From NCBI RefSeq assembly GCF_024793945.1, contig NZ_JANUSD010000001.1:62001-126000 (forward strand): a stretch of DNA of 64,000 bases. Reading direction: 5' to 3'. A program made the position numbers and the translations under genes. Below are positions 53,955-61,602 of the stretch, one piece after another (positions within the stretch are counted from its first letter, which is position 1; every line of letters starts with the position of its first letter). The notes beneath the pieces were generated by a model, which worked only from the letters and a program-made list of their open reading frames with translations, searched no databases and was not told the origin of the DNA. The DNA is from Emticicia fluvialis (GTDB lineage: Bacteria; Bacteroidota; Bacteroidia; Cytophagales; Spirosomataceae).

Positions 53955-54881
53955 TTACGCCTGATTTAGCAGCTTGTAGAGCTCCCTTAGAATCGTACTC
54001 GCCTGACTCAGAATTGAGACACTCAGTGGGCCTAAATAAGCTCCATTAGTTTTAGAGTTTCCATAAAAAGCACCAATATTGCCAATATAGGTATTATAAT
54101 ATTCACTCAAATACCCCATACTACTAACTGATATTCCTGGAACTAATGGGCCATTCCCCATACTAAATTCATACCCTCCGTAAGTAGTAACACCATAATC
54201 ATCAAAATATAAGCCGCCGTAACCAGAAAAATTCATACCTGCACCACCTAAAGAGACGCCTCCTTGTAACCCAAAACCATGAGGCAGCCAAGCTCCGTAG
54301 TCTCTATCATCATGAGGATTATATTGGAAACTATGGACAAACTGATAAGCTACTTCGTCTTCTCTAGTCCAGCGCTTTGCTGTAATTGAAGCACTTCCTT
54401 CTCCATTATAAACTATACCTGTTGGACTATCGTAAGTAAATAAACTTTTATTATCCCTATAAATATCATATTCTTTACTATTAGGACAAGTAGGGCAAGT
54501 CCCGATATAAGCATAATGACCATTTATTTCAGGAGGGGTTATATCTTCTCCATCTTTACCACAACCCTTACAAGACATTCCTGTTGGGTCTGTATTCTTA
54601 ACAGGATTACCACCCACATAATTGTATGATGTGAGGTTACTAAATTTCTCCGCCAGCGGATCCATCACTCCCCATCTACCAATACTCGGGTCATACATCC
54701 GGGTGCCGTAGTCTAAGTAATTCAAATTGCCCTGCAATTCTTTGCCATTGTAAGTAAAGCGGTCTTTCAATTCAAATTTCGGTAGCTTGCTGGTATCAGC
54801 AACAACTTCTCGCTCAATGCCTACACCCCATGGGTCATAGTGGTTTTCCTGCGTTACCAGCGTAGGGTAGGCCTGGTTCAT
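53955..54881 (-). CDS. RHS C-terminal cassette C, frameshifted near its end
   Basis: This 308-residue RHS tip is nearly identical to cassette B (KFELKDRFTYNGKELQ, MYDPSIGRWGVMDPLAEKF, CKGCGKDG, the same Gly/Tyr-rich domain) but keeps its ATG. It also has a 14-residue segment with NGPLVPGISVSS that cassette B has lost. A one-base deletion near 54012 shifts the frame so the protein ends SILSQASTILRELYKLLNQA instead of running to the lipoprotein gene. It too starts downstream of an in-frame TAA and lacks the RHS barrel. It is next to the tRNA genes. Confidence 0.75.
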   Translation of the reverse strand: MNQAYPTLVTQENHYDPWGVGIEREVVADTSKLPKFELKDRFTYNGKELQGNLNYLDYGTRMYDPSIGRWGVMDPLAEKFSNLTSYNYVGGNPVKNTDPTGMSCKGCGKDGEDITPPEINGHYAYIGTCPTCPNSKEYDIYRDNKSLFTYDSPTGIVYNGEGSASITAKRWTREDEVAYQFVHSFQYNPHDDRDYGAWLPHGFGLQGGVSLGGAGMNFSGYGGLYFDDYGVTTYGGYEFSMGNGPLVPGISVSSMGYLSEYYNTYIGNIGAFYGNSKTNGAYLGPLSVSILSQASTILRELYKLLNQA

Positions 54882-55065
54882 TGCCGTTGCATTTGGTTTT
54901 TCTACACATCGGCAACTGGTGCGGAGGGTGTTTTTTTACCTTATATGTTTCAAATGAGCGTTCAGAGAACGCTAAACACATTGGCTAAATTAAGAAAATT
55001 TAGCCGAACAGGGGTAGAGAATATCCCATTCTTCTTTTACAAACTTACGAAAATCTATGCTTAAA
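54882..55065. repeat. Cassette spacer C with paired hairpins, second one with compensatory changes
   Basis: The first hairpin AGCGTTC-AGA-GAACGCT (54957-54973) is identical to spacer A. The second is GGCTAAATT-AAGAA-AATTTAGCC (54983-55005), different in sequence from the CTAAATGT-AGA-ACATTTAG of the other spacers but still a perfect 9-bp stem round an AGA core. Homology with the other spacers stops near 55015. Confidence 0.8.
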
Positions 55066-55140
55066 TTAATTCACCCCACAGGTTTTATGCTTGATCCCCA
55101 AAATTTTTGGCCTATGTTTGGCATGAAAAAATTGGACATG

Positions 55141-55173
55141 AAAAAAGGGAGCCACATTTTCATGTAACTCCCT
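55141..55173 (-). terminator. Terminator after tRNA-Leu
   Basis: On the minus strand AGGGAG pairs with CTCCCT (plus 55146-55151 and 55168-55173), extended by TACATG/TGTGG-type pairs. A run of six U follows. It is placed 11 bases after tRNA-Leu. Confidence 0.8.
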
Positions 55174-55183
55174 GATTATCAAG

Positions 55184-55269
55184 TACCGGGGACGGGAATC
55201 GAACCCGTACGAGCGTTTCGGCTCACAGGATTTTAAGTCCTGCGTGTCTACCAGTTCCACCACCCCGGC
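55184..55269 (-). tRNA. tRNA-Leu (anticodon TAA)
   Basis: This 86-nucleotide class II tRNA has acceptor GCCGGGG/CCCCGGT with discriminator A. The D-loop is GTGGTGGAACTGGTAGACACG. The anticodon stem CAGGA/TCCTG closes the loop CTTAAAA, giving TAA at positions 34-36. A long variable arm (TGAGCC..ACGCTCGT) and the TTCGATTC T-loop complete it. CCA is not encoded. Confidence 0.96.
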
Positions 55270-55302
55270 GGATGGTCATTCTTGGATGGTGACGTATCCT
55301 AA

Positions 55303-55331
55303 GAAAAAAAAAGCACCTTTTGATGGGTGCT
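55303..55331 (-). terminator. Terminator after tRNA-Gly
   Basis: On the minus strand AGCACC (complement of 55326-55331) pairs with GGTGCT (complement of 55312-55317). A run of nine U follows. It separates tRNA-Gly from tRNA-Leu. Confidence 0.85.
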
Positions 55332-55341
55332 GAAATTTCCG

Positions 55342-55414
55342 AGCGGAAGACGAGTCTCGAACTCGCGACCTTAACCTTGGCAAGGTTACGCTCTACCAAC
55401 TGAGCTACTTCCGC
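55342..55414 (-). tRNA. tRNA-Gly (anticodon GCC)
   Basis: This 73-nucleotide tRNA has acceptor GCGGAAG/CTTCCGC and discriminator T, D-arm TAGCTCAGTTGGTAGAGC and anticodon stem AACCT/AGGTT with loop TTGCCAA (GCC at 34-36). The T-arm is CGAGTTCGAGACTCG. CCA is not encoded. Confidence 0.97.
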
Positions 55415-55641
55415 TTAACATTCCTTGGTGTTGGATGGGACTGCAAAGATAGGGGGTCTTTTGATATTTGTCAAGTCTGTAATCAAAAAAAATCTACTTT
55501 TTTTTGATACATTTTTGTAAATAGCTGATTATGAGTGTATTTGAAATGAATATTTTTTTAAATTTTTTTTGCCGTTCCTGGCTTCTTCATAATGTCCATA
55601 AATTTTCGGTATGATATAGGTATAAGTTTTTTTAACATCTG

Positions 55642-55649
55642 TACTTTTG
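55642..55649 (+). promoter_or_regulatory. -7 box of the hisIE promoter
   Basis: TACTTTTG matches TAnnTTTG 18 bases before the hisIE start. No clear TTTG is visible at -33. Confidence 0.4.
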
Positions 55650-55667
55650 TAGAAAATAATTGAAGGA

Positions 55668-56288
55668 ATGGATAATAATTTAGATTTTGATAAATCTCCT
55701 GACGGCCTGGTGCCGGCTATCATACAAGATTACCAGACCGGTAAAGTACTGATGCTGGGTTATATGAATGCCGAGGCGTATGCAAAAACAATTCAGGACA
55801 ACATTGTAACCTTTTATAGCAGAAGCAAGCAACGGTTATGGACAAAGGGGGAAACTTCCGGTAATTTTTTGCATGTAAAGAATGTCCTGATTGATTGTGA
55901 CGGTGATACCATTCTTATTCATGCCCTGCCTGACGGCCCCACCTGCCACACCGGAGCCGATACCTGTTTTAATGAGCTAAACAGTGCCGACTACAAGAAG
56001 ATTCTGTTTGTGAATCATCTCCGTGAAGTGATAAAAGGGCGTAAGCAAAACCCGACTGACGAATCTTATACCAGCCATTTATTCAGAAAAGGAATTAACA
56101 AGGTGGCGCAGAAAGTAGGAGAGGAGGCCGTTGAACTGGTTATTGAAGCCAAAGACGATAACAAAGAATTATTTTTGGGAGAGGCCGCTGATTTATTTTA
56201 TCATTATTTAGTACTTTTAGAACAGAAAAACTACGAGTTCGACGAAGTACTCGATGTTTTAATAAAAAGGCATACCCCGCGCTCTTGA
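55668..56288 (+). CDS. hisIE: Bifunctional phosphoribosyl-AMP cyclohydrolase / phosphoribosyl-ATP pyrophosphatase
   Basis: This 206-residue histidine biosynthesis enzyme catalyses steps 2 and 3. Its HisI half (residues 1-110) has VLMLGYMNAEAY, FYSRSKQRLWTKGETSGNFL, DCDGDTILI and the zinc-binding PTCHTGADTCF. Its HisE half (about 120-206) has SYTSHLFRKGINKVAQKVGEEAVELVIEAK and EAADLFYHYLVLL. Order and length are normal for the fused enzyme. It stands apart from other his genes here. Confidence 0.96.
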   Translation: MDNNLDFDKSPDGLVPAIIQDYQTGKVLMLGYMNAEAYAKTIQDNIVTFYSRSKQRLWTKGETSGNFLHVKNVLIDCDGDTILIHALPDGPTCHTGADTCFNELNSADYKKILFVNHLREVIKGRKQNPTDESYTSHLFRKGINKVAQKVGEEAVELVIEAKDDNKELFLGEAADLFYHYLVLLEQKNYEFDEVLDVLIKRHTPRS

Positions 56289-56360
56289 TTGCCACCCAAA
56301 GGGGATATGTGAGTTCAAACCTAAAACCATTGCTCCTGTGGGTAAGGAGGAATCTTTGCT

Positions 56361-56699
56361 ATGCTAAACTACATTGTACGTTTAATATGCTGCGGAGCCG
56401 CGGTGTATTATATGCCTAATTTTCTAAGCAAAATACACGTAGAAGACTATACTACGGCAGTAATTGTTGCTTTTGTGATGAGTATTCTTAATGCCTTTGT
56501 TAAACCTGTGCTGCAGTTACTTTCATTACCACTTACCATTCTTACATTAGGTATTTTTTATCTGGTTGTAAATGTGGTGGTAGTGTATTTGTGTGCCTCT
56601 CTGGTTTCAGGTTTTAAAGTGGATGGGTTCTTACAACCACTTATTTTTGGTTTCATTTTGTCGGTTGTAAATAGCATCGTGGGAGGATTCCAGGATTAA
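56361..56699 (+). CDS. Phage holin family 4 (DUF360-type) membrane protein
   Basis: This 112-residue protein has four membrane helices. The conserved MSILNAFVKPVLQLLSLPLTILTLGIFYLVVN motif of the family is in the middle and ends in FILSVVNSIVGGF. Despite the name, these proteins are common chromosomal membrane proteins of unknown role, not phage lysis genes. A Shine-Dalgarno-like AAGGAGG lies about ten bases before the ATG, unusual in this window. Confidence 0.9.
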   Translation: MLNYIVRLICCGAAVYYMPNFLSKIHVEDYTTAVIVAFVMSILNAFVKPVLQLLSLPLTILTLGIFYLVVNVVVVYLCASLVSGFKVDGFLQPLIFGFILSVVNSIVGGFQD

Positions 56700-56705
56700 T
56701 TACAA

Positions 56706-56750
56706 GCAGCCCTCTGCGCAAATCTTTATACGCACAGAGGGCTGTTATTG
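56706..56750. terminator. Hairpin between convergent genes
   Basis: CAGCCCTCTGCG pairs with CGCACAGAGGGCTG (one bulge) between the holin-like and peroxiredoxin genes, which converge here. T-content after it is modest on both strands. It probably serves both directions. Confidence 0.6.
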
Positions 56751-56764
56751 CAATAGCCAATTTC

Positions 56765-57232
56765 TTACAGACTTTCTAAGGTGGCTTTAATTGCGGCAAA
56801 GTCAGGTATGTCTCCGGCTTTTTCCAAAACCTCTGCATAGCGTATTATGCCATCTTTGTCTAACACAAAAGCTGCCCGTTTAGATACACCTTTCATATCA
56901 AACACAAAAGTGTCATAAAGTGAATCATAAGCCAGCGACACCTCCTTGTTGAAGTCTGACAAAAGCGGGAAAGGAAGTTTTTGCTCTTCTTTAAACTTAC
57001 CCAAAGTAAAAATTGAATCAACAGAAATAGCCAGTACATCTGTATTTAATGCCGAATAAAAAGCAATGTCATCTCTGGTCTGGCAAAGTTCAGCCGTGCA
57101 AACGCTGGTAAAAGCTAATGGGAAGAATAATATAACCACGTTTTTTCCGCGGTATCCGGCAAGCGTTACCTCCTGTTTTTCGCTGTTGTATAGTTTAAAA
57201 TCCGGTGCCGGGTCGCCTACTTGTAAAGCCAT
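56765..57232 (-). CDS. Peroxiredoxin (AhpC/TSA, AhpE/BCP-like)
   Basis: This 155-residue thioredoxin-fold peroxidase reduces peroxides. The family start is GDPAPDFKLYNSEKQEVTLAGYRGKNVVILFFP. The catalytic motif is PLAFTSVCTAELC, with peroxidatic Cys in VCT and a second Cys four residues on that may act as resolving Cys. Later blocks are DVLAISVDS, FPLLSDFNKEV and RAAFVLDKDGIIRY. Length is as expected. A -7 box lies upstream at 57311-57318. Confidence 0.93.
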   Translation of the reverse strand: MALQVGDPAPDFKLYNSEKQEVTLAGYRGKNVVILFFPLAFTSVCTAELCQTRDDIAFYSALNTDVLAISVDSIFTLGKFKEEQKLPFPLLSDFNKEVSLAYDSLYDTFVFDMKGVSKRAAFVLDKDGIIRYAEVLEKAGDIPDFAAIKATLESL

Positions 57233-57310
57233 ATTAGATGAGGTTTAGATAAAAGATATTTTCAGAACAGATAACTGAACAGCCGTTCGTAATGTTCAGT
57301 ATTACAAACC

Positions 57311-57318
57311 CAAATTTA
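57311..57318 (-). promoter_or_regulatory. -7 box for the peroxiredoxin gene
   Basis: CAAATTTA on the plus strand reads TAAATTTG on the minus strand, a match to TAnnTTTG about 80 bases before the peroxiredoxin ATG. The -33 is not clear. Confidence 0.35.
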
Positions 57319-57510
57319 TCATCTTCTTTAGTATCTTCATCAGGCTATGGGTAATTTTTTTCTGGTGCGGCTTGTTGGTGTTCTGTTATTTTAATGGTCG
57401 CGATAAGGTAAGATTTATCGAAAATGTGTACTTTGCACCCTATAGATGCAGTTATTAAACGTGCAAATCTCTGTAAATTCAATTATTTATGGATTTCCCT
57501 GAACCATTAA

Positions 57511-57541
57511 ATTGCGGCAATGTATCTTCATTTTAGTTTTG
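57511..57541 (+). promoter_or_regulatory. Bacteroidota-type promoter for the DsrE-like gene
   Basis: ATTG (57511-57514), a 19-base spacer and TAGTTTTG (57534-57541) match the -33/-7 consensus well. The start codon follows 28 bases later. Confidence 0.6.
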
Positions 57542-57569
57542 CAATTCATAACCCGTAATACATAATTAG

Positions 57570-57995
57570 ATGAAAACTTTTTTTAGGATTTTTACTTTAC
57601 TTATCGGCTTTTCTCTGGTATCTGCGTCCGTGAGTTTGGCTCAAACCAAAACGCATAAATTGCTGATAGACTTAAACAGTGCCGATACCACTGACCAGGC
57701 TGCTGTATTAAGGCAAATCAGAAACCTGTGGCGTGAGCTGCCCGATACAAAGGTTGAAGTGCTGATTCATGGTCAGGCCATATCTGCTATCAGAAAAGAG
57801 ACCTCGCCCTTTGCCGTACAGATTGAAAAACTACAAAAAGAAGGCGTTACATTTGCCGTGTGCCGCAACACCATGAAGCGCTATAAATTAGCCGAGGCTG
57901 ATATGTTGTCTTCAGCCTCCTTTGTGCCCTCAGCAATTGCTGAAACAGTTCTGAAACAGGAAGAGGGCTGGAGTTACCAGAAAGCAGGGCATTAA
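57570..57995 (+). CDS. Exported DsrE/DsrF-like family protein
   Basis: This 141-residue protein has a signal peptide (to about residue 24, SVSLAQ) and a DsrE-like alpha/beta fold: HKLLIDLNSADTTDQAAVLRQIRNL, KVEVLIHGQAISAI, and the family block VTFAVCRNTMKRYKLAEADML with a single Cys, then VPSAIAETVLKQEEGWSY. Relatives in the cytoplasm relay sulfur. The secreted type has no established function. It is followed 18 bases later by an AraC regulator gene. Confidence 0.85.
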   Translation: MKTFFRIFTLLIGFSLVSASVSLAQTKTHKLLIDLNSADTTDQAAVLRQIRNLWRELPDTKVEVLIHGQAISAIRKETSPFAVQIEKLQKEGVTFAVCRNTMKRYKLAEADMLSSASFVPSAIAETVLKQEEGWSYQKAGH

Positions 57996-58013
57996 CTTCT
58001 AAATGCTTTAGTT

Positions 58014-58463
58014 ATGCTCAATTCATATCCGAAAGCGTACCTTTACCGGAGAATCGTACAGGCCAAGCTGTTTATAGACAGGCATTATCACGAACCAATA
58101 GACCTGGCTTCTATTGCTGATGAAGCTTTTTTCTCCAAGTTTCACTTCATCAGACAGTTTAAATTAACCTATACCAAAACACCTCACCAGTATCTTACGC
58201 ATGTGAGACTAGACAAGGCAAAGGGTTTATTAAAAACAAAAGTGTCTGTTTCAGAAGTGTGTTATAGTGTTGGTTTTGAAAGTGTAACTTCATTTACCGG
58301 CTTGTTTAAGAAATACGTGGGTAAGGCCCCTTCAGTGTATCAGCAGGAGCAACTAAAGCGGCAATCGGCTATCAATTCAACACCTCTCCATTACATACCC
58401 GGTTGTTTTGCGCAAGCAAAAGAATGGAAGCAAAAAAGCAATTTTGAAGAGGTGAGTTTCTGA
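58014..58463 (+). CDS. Short AraC-family DNA-binding protein
   Basis: This 149-residue protein is made almost only of the AraC helix-turn-helix pair: AKLFIDRHYHEPIDLASIADEAFFSKFHFIRQFKLTYTKTPHQYL and SVSEVCYSVGFESVTSFTGLFKKYVGKAPSVYQ. There is no separate sensing domain. It precedes a VOC-family gene by 46 bases and probably forms a unit with it and the next gene. Confidence 0.92.
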   Translation: MLNSYPKAYLYRRIVQAKLFIDRHYHEPIDLASIADEAFFSKFHFIRQFKLTYTKTPHQYLTHVRLDKAKGLLKTKVSVSEVCYSVGFESVTSFTGLFKKYVGKAPSVYQQEQLKRQSAINSTPLHYIPGCFAQAKEWKQKSNFEEVSF

Positions 58464-58509
58464 AATATTGCCGAAGTTTATGTTGTTATTTATTTAAACA
58501 ACCAGTGCT

Positions 58510-58920
58510 ATGATTTCCAGAATTTCGCATGTAAGCATTTATGTTCTTAATCAGGACAGCGCCTACGACTTCTACGTAAACAAATTGGGTTTTAATGTAG
58601 CCACTGATGCTCCAATGGGGCCGGGTATGAGATGGCTTACGGTAACGCCTCCCGACCAGCCTGATGTGGAAATTACCCTGATGTCGGTTTCGGCAGGAAT
58701 GGTGTTTGATGAAGAATCAGCTGAGCAAATGCGCAACCTGGTAAAAAAGGGAACATTTGGTTTTGGGGTATTTGAATGTAAAGATATTTATGCCACTTTT
58801 GAAGAATTAAAAGCCAAAGGCGTTGAATTTACCAAAGCCCCAACAGAAGAATTTTACGGTATAGAAGCTTTGTTTAAAGATGATTCTGGCAACTGGTTCA
58901 GCCTGAGTCAAAAATCATAA
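58510..58920 (+). CDS. VOC (glyoxalase/bleomycin resistance) superfamily protein
   Basis: This 136-residue protein has paired beta-alpha-beta-beta-beta modules: ISHVSIYVLNQDSAYDFYVNKLGFNV, MRWLTVTPPDQPDVEITLM, and the second half DIYATFEELKAKGVEFTKAP ... IEALFKDDSGNWFSLSQ. Metal ligands of the glyoxalase type (H, E) are partly seen. It lies between the AraC gene and a DUF3052-like gene with a four-base gap to the latter. Substrate unknown. Confidence 0.92.
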   Translation: MISRISHVSIYVLNQDSAYDFYVNKLGFNVATDAPMGPGMRWLTVTPPDQPDVEITLMSVSAGMVFDEESAEQMRNLVKKGTFGFGVFECKDIYATFEELKAKGVEFTKAPTEEFYGIEALFKDDSGNWFSLSQKS

Positions 58921-58924
58921 GAAA

Positions 58925-59317
58925 ATGGATGCCAGCGCTATTTTTAAAAAACTACGGCTGAATACAGCCGATACATTGCTGATTATGAATGCACCGACTG
59001 ATTTTCTGGCCTTACTGGAGGGAACTTCTTTCGACAATCAGCCACAGGCAGGCAAAGTATATGACTTCGTACAGGTGTTTGCCACCCGGCAGGCAGAGCT
59101 GGAGCAACTTTGTTCGTCAGTAAAAAATGCAGGTAAATACGATTGTTTGTTCTGGGCTTGTTACCCTAAAGGAACAGGGAAGATCAAAAGTGATATAAAA
59201 CGGGAAACCGTGTGGCTGGCATTGGAGCTGGCAGGTGTTCAGGCTGTTTCGCAGATAGCCATTGACGAAACCTGGAGTGCGCTGCGCGCTCGGCCAACTG
59301 AAATGATAGGCAAATAG
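58925..59317 (+). CDS. Small conserved protein, DUF3052-like
   Basis: This 130-residue cytosolic protein has the family pattern TADTLLIMNAPTDFLALLEG, DFVQVFATRQAELEQL, DCLFWACYPKGTGKIKSDIKRE and the end IAIDETWSALRARP. Function is unknown. In Bacteroidota it commonly sits next to VOC and AraC genes, as here. Confidence 0.78.
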   Translation: MDASAIFKKLRLNTADTLLIMNAPTDFLALLEGTSFDNQPQAGKVYDFVQVFATRQAELEQLCSSVKNAGKYDCLFWACYPKGTGKIKSDIKRETVWLALELAGVQAVSQIAIDETWSALRARPTEMIGK

Positions 59318-59386
59318 GGTAGAAGTTTGGTGGTTTACTGGAAATGGTGTTACATTCGTGGCAGAATTTACTTCATCTTCAATAAA

Positions 59387-60763
59387 ATGCTAAAGGAAGC
59401 AATATCGACTTCTGTATTTGACCTGTTTAAAATAGGCCCCGGGCCATCTAGTTCGCATACCATCGGGCCTATGAAAGCCGCCTTCGATTTCCTGCAAAGA
59501 GCCCTGGCTTTGCCCGATTCGCTGCTGGCATGCCCGCTTCAGATAAAAATACATTTATATGGTTCATTAAGTGCCACCGGAAAGGGGCATGGTACCGACC
59601 GTGCCGTTATTGCCGGTCTTCTGGGCTGGCTGCCCGACAACTGCGAGCCGACTGCTTTTACCGCATTGCTGAAAAATGCTGATGATACTTACTCCATCTT
59701 TATCAACCAAAGCCCGGTTGTTTTAAGTGCCGGCAGCATCATCTTTCAGAAAGGGCGTTATGATTCTCCGCATCCCAACACACTTGTTTTTCAGCTGCTT
59801 GCTCCTGAGGGTGTCATGCTGCAGGAAGAATACTATTCAGTAGGCGGGGGCTTTATTCAGCGTAAAGGAGAAGAGGCCCAGGCGGCTTCAGCCAAAACGC
59901 CGGCCTATCCGTTTTCTACCATGAAAGAACTGAAGGAGCATCTGGCTAAAGAAAAGATATCACTTACCGACCTGATGATAGCCAATGAAATGGCCCTGAC
60001 CGGAGCCAGCCGGAAAGAGATATACCAAAAGATAGATGATATTCTGGAGACCATGCATAAGGCCGTGAAAAGAGGTTTACGTCATAAAGGCCTTTTACCG
60101 GGTAGTATCAAGCTAAGGCGGAAAGCCCCGGTATTGTATGCCCAGGCTAAAAGCCATGCCTCTGCCACCGATAGCTTCATGGTTTTTCTGAACGCCTATT
60201 GCATGGCGGCATCTGAAGAAAACGCTGCCGGAAATATTGTCGTAACTGCTCCTACCTCGGGTGCATCGGGTGTAATACCGGGCATAACCTACCTGCTGCG
60301 TAATCATTACCACTACGATAAACAAAAACTGCGGGAAGGCATGCTGGCCGCGGCCGCCGTGGGCTTCCTGATTAAGCATAATGCCAGTATATCAGGTGCC
60401 GAAATGGGCTGCATGGGTGAGATTGGCTCTGCCTCAGCTATGGCAGCAGCTATGTTGGCTTATTGCGCCGGCCGGCCGGTAGATACGGTTGAGGCCGCAG
60501 CAGAAATAGCAATTGAGCATCATCTGGGCATGACCTGCGACCCAATAGGAGGCTATGTGCAGATACCCTGCATAGAGCGCAATGCCATGGGGGCTATCAA
60601 GGCTTATAACGCTTATCTGCTGGCATCATCCGGCAATACGGGATACCAGAAAATATCGCTCGACAGCGTAATAAAAGTAATGCGTGCTACGGGCAAAGAT
60701 ATGTCTAAAAAATATAAAGAGACCTCGCAGGCAGGCCTCGCACTAAGTGCTACTGAGTGTTAG
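59387..60763 (+). CDS. sdaA: L-serine ammonia-lyase (L-serine dehydratase), single chain, iron-sulfur type
   Basis: This 458-residue enzyme deaminates L-serine to pyruvate and ammonia using a [4Fe-4S] cluster. The N-terminal beta-like domain has FDLFKIGPGPSSSHTIGPMKAA. The C-terminal alpha domain has TAPTSGASGVIPGITYLL and cluster Cys residues in EMGCMGEIGSASAM, MTCDPIGGYVQIPC and the adjacent Cys of the same loop. I start at ATG 59387, which gives the normal family N-terminus. An in-frame GTG at 59327 would add 20 unlikely residues. It stands alone. Confidence 0.94.
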   Translation: MLKEAISTSVFDLFKIGPGPSSSHTIGPMKAAFDFLQRALALPDSLLACPLQIKIHLYGSLSATGKGHGTDRAVIAGLLGWLPDNCEPTAFTALLKNADDTYSIFINQSPVVLSAGSIIFQKGRYDSPHPNTLVFQLLAPEGVMLQEEYYSVGGGFIQRKGEEAQAASAKTPAYPFSTMKELKEHLAKEKISLTDLMIANEMALTGASRKEIYQKIDDILETMHKAVKRGLRHKGLLPGSIKLRRKAPVLYAQAKSHASATDSFMVFLNAYCMAASEENAAGNIVVTAPTSGASGVIPGITYLLRNHYHYDKQKLREGMLAAAAVGFLIKHNASISGAEMGCMGEIGSASAMAAAMLAYCAGRPVDTVEAAAEIAIEHHLGMTCDPIGGYVQIPCIERNAMGAIKAYNAYLLASSGNTGYQKISLDSVIKVMRATGKDMSKKYKETSQAGLALSATEC

Positions 60764-60923
60764 ATAAGGGTATGAGAACCACTGATTATCAAGTATATGC
60801 TGTATACCGGTAGTTTCCTTCACAGCCGGATTGCGAATTAAAATTACTTTCGTAAATTGTTGAATATATTCAACCGGGCCATGTACCAATCATACAGGCC
60901 CCATCTAAACTATATATTTAACT

Positions 60924-61553
60924 ATGAAAAGAATTCTTTATGTGGCATCTATTATGCTGGTGCTTACGCACGCTGTTTCTGCCCAAAAAGCAAAAAAAGG
61001 CTGGTACTCTTTGTTTGACGGCAAATCGTTAGAGGGCTGGAAAGTGGGAGATAACGCCAGTACGTTCAGCATTGAAAATGGTACTATTGCGGTAAATGGC
61101 CCGGTAGCGCATTTATTTTATGTAGGGCCGGTTAATAATCATGATTTCAAAAACTTTGAGTTTAAGGCAAGGGTAATGACCACGCCAGGTTCAAACTCAG
61201 GTATTTATTTTCATACCCAATATCAGCAAGCCAGCTGGCCCGATAAAGGCTATGAAGTACAGGTTAATAACTCGCATACCGATTGGCGCCGTACCGGAAG
61301 CCTCTACGGTATACAAGACGTGAAAGACACCCTGGTAAAAGATAACGTATGGTATACCGAGCATATCATAGTAAAAGACAAGCACGTTACCATAAAGATT
61401 AACGATAAGACAGTAGTTGAATATGACGAACCTGCCGAATTACCTAAAGGAAGAGAAGGCAGACGAATAAGCAGCGGAACCTTTGCCTTACAGGGCCATG
61501 ACCCCAAAAGCAAAGTATATTATAAAGAGATAATGGTAAAACCCCTGCCCTGA
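60924..61553 (+). CDS. DUF1080 (3-keto-disaccharide hydrolase-like) secreted protein
   Basis: This 209-residue protein has a signal peptide (to VSAQ, residue about 20) and a concanavalin-like beta-sandwich: GWYSLFDGKSLEGWKVGD, NFEFKARVMTTPGSNSGIYFHTQYQ, GYEVQVNNSH, GSLYGIQDV and SGTFALQGHDPKSKVYYKEIMVKPLP. The conserved FDG-x-L-x-GW and N-S-GIYF blocks define the family, which includes enzymes cleaving 3-keto-glycosides. It stands alone with its own terminator. Confidence 0.92.
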   Translation: MKRILYVASIMLVLTHAVSAQKAKKGWYSLFDGKSLEGWKVGDNASTFSIENGTIAVNGPVAHLFYVGPVNNHDFKNFEFKARVMTTPGSNSGIYFHTQYQQASWPDKGYEVQVNNSHTDWRRTGSLYGIQDVKDTLVKDNVWYTEHIIVKDKHVTIKINDKTVVEYDEPAELPKGREGRRISSGTFALQGHDPKSKVYYKEIMVKPLP

Positions 61554-61569
61554 GACGTTATCAAAACAA

Positions 61570-61602
61570 AAGCCTCTTAACATTTGCTAGGAGGCTTTTT
61601 TA
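61570..61602 (+). terminator. Terminator of the DUF1080 gene
   Basis: AAAGCCTC (61569-61576) pairs with GAGGCTTTT round TTAACATTTGCTAG, followed by TTTTTTAT. It is 16 bases after the stop codon. Confidence 0.88.

Larger units (their letters stand above)
57233..57569. other. Divergent intergenic region between peroxiredoxin and DsrE-like genes
   Basis: No gene is visible. It holds a minus-strand -7 box (57311-57318) for the peroxiredoxin gene and a full plus-strand promoter (57511-57541) for the DsrE-like gene. Confidence 0.5.

Noticed and set aside
51660..55065. Repeated spacers in the RHS region as a CRISPR array
   Set aside because: Only three copies about 1.6 kb apart with genes in between. 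No short regular repeat-spacer pattern and no cas genes.
55066..55263. 65-codon minus-strand frame starting MVELVDTQDLKSCEPKRSYG
   Set aside because: This is the well-known false translation of tRNA-Leu. The tRNA gene explains the sequence.
56361..56699. Prophage signal from the 'phage holin' gene
   Set aside because: Family 4 holin-like proteins are ordinary chromosomal membrane proteins and no other phage gene is near.
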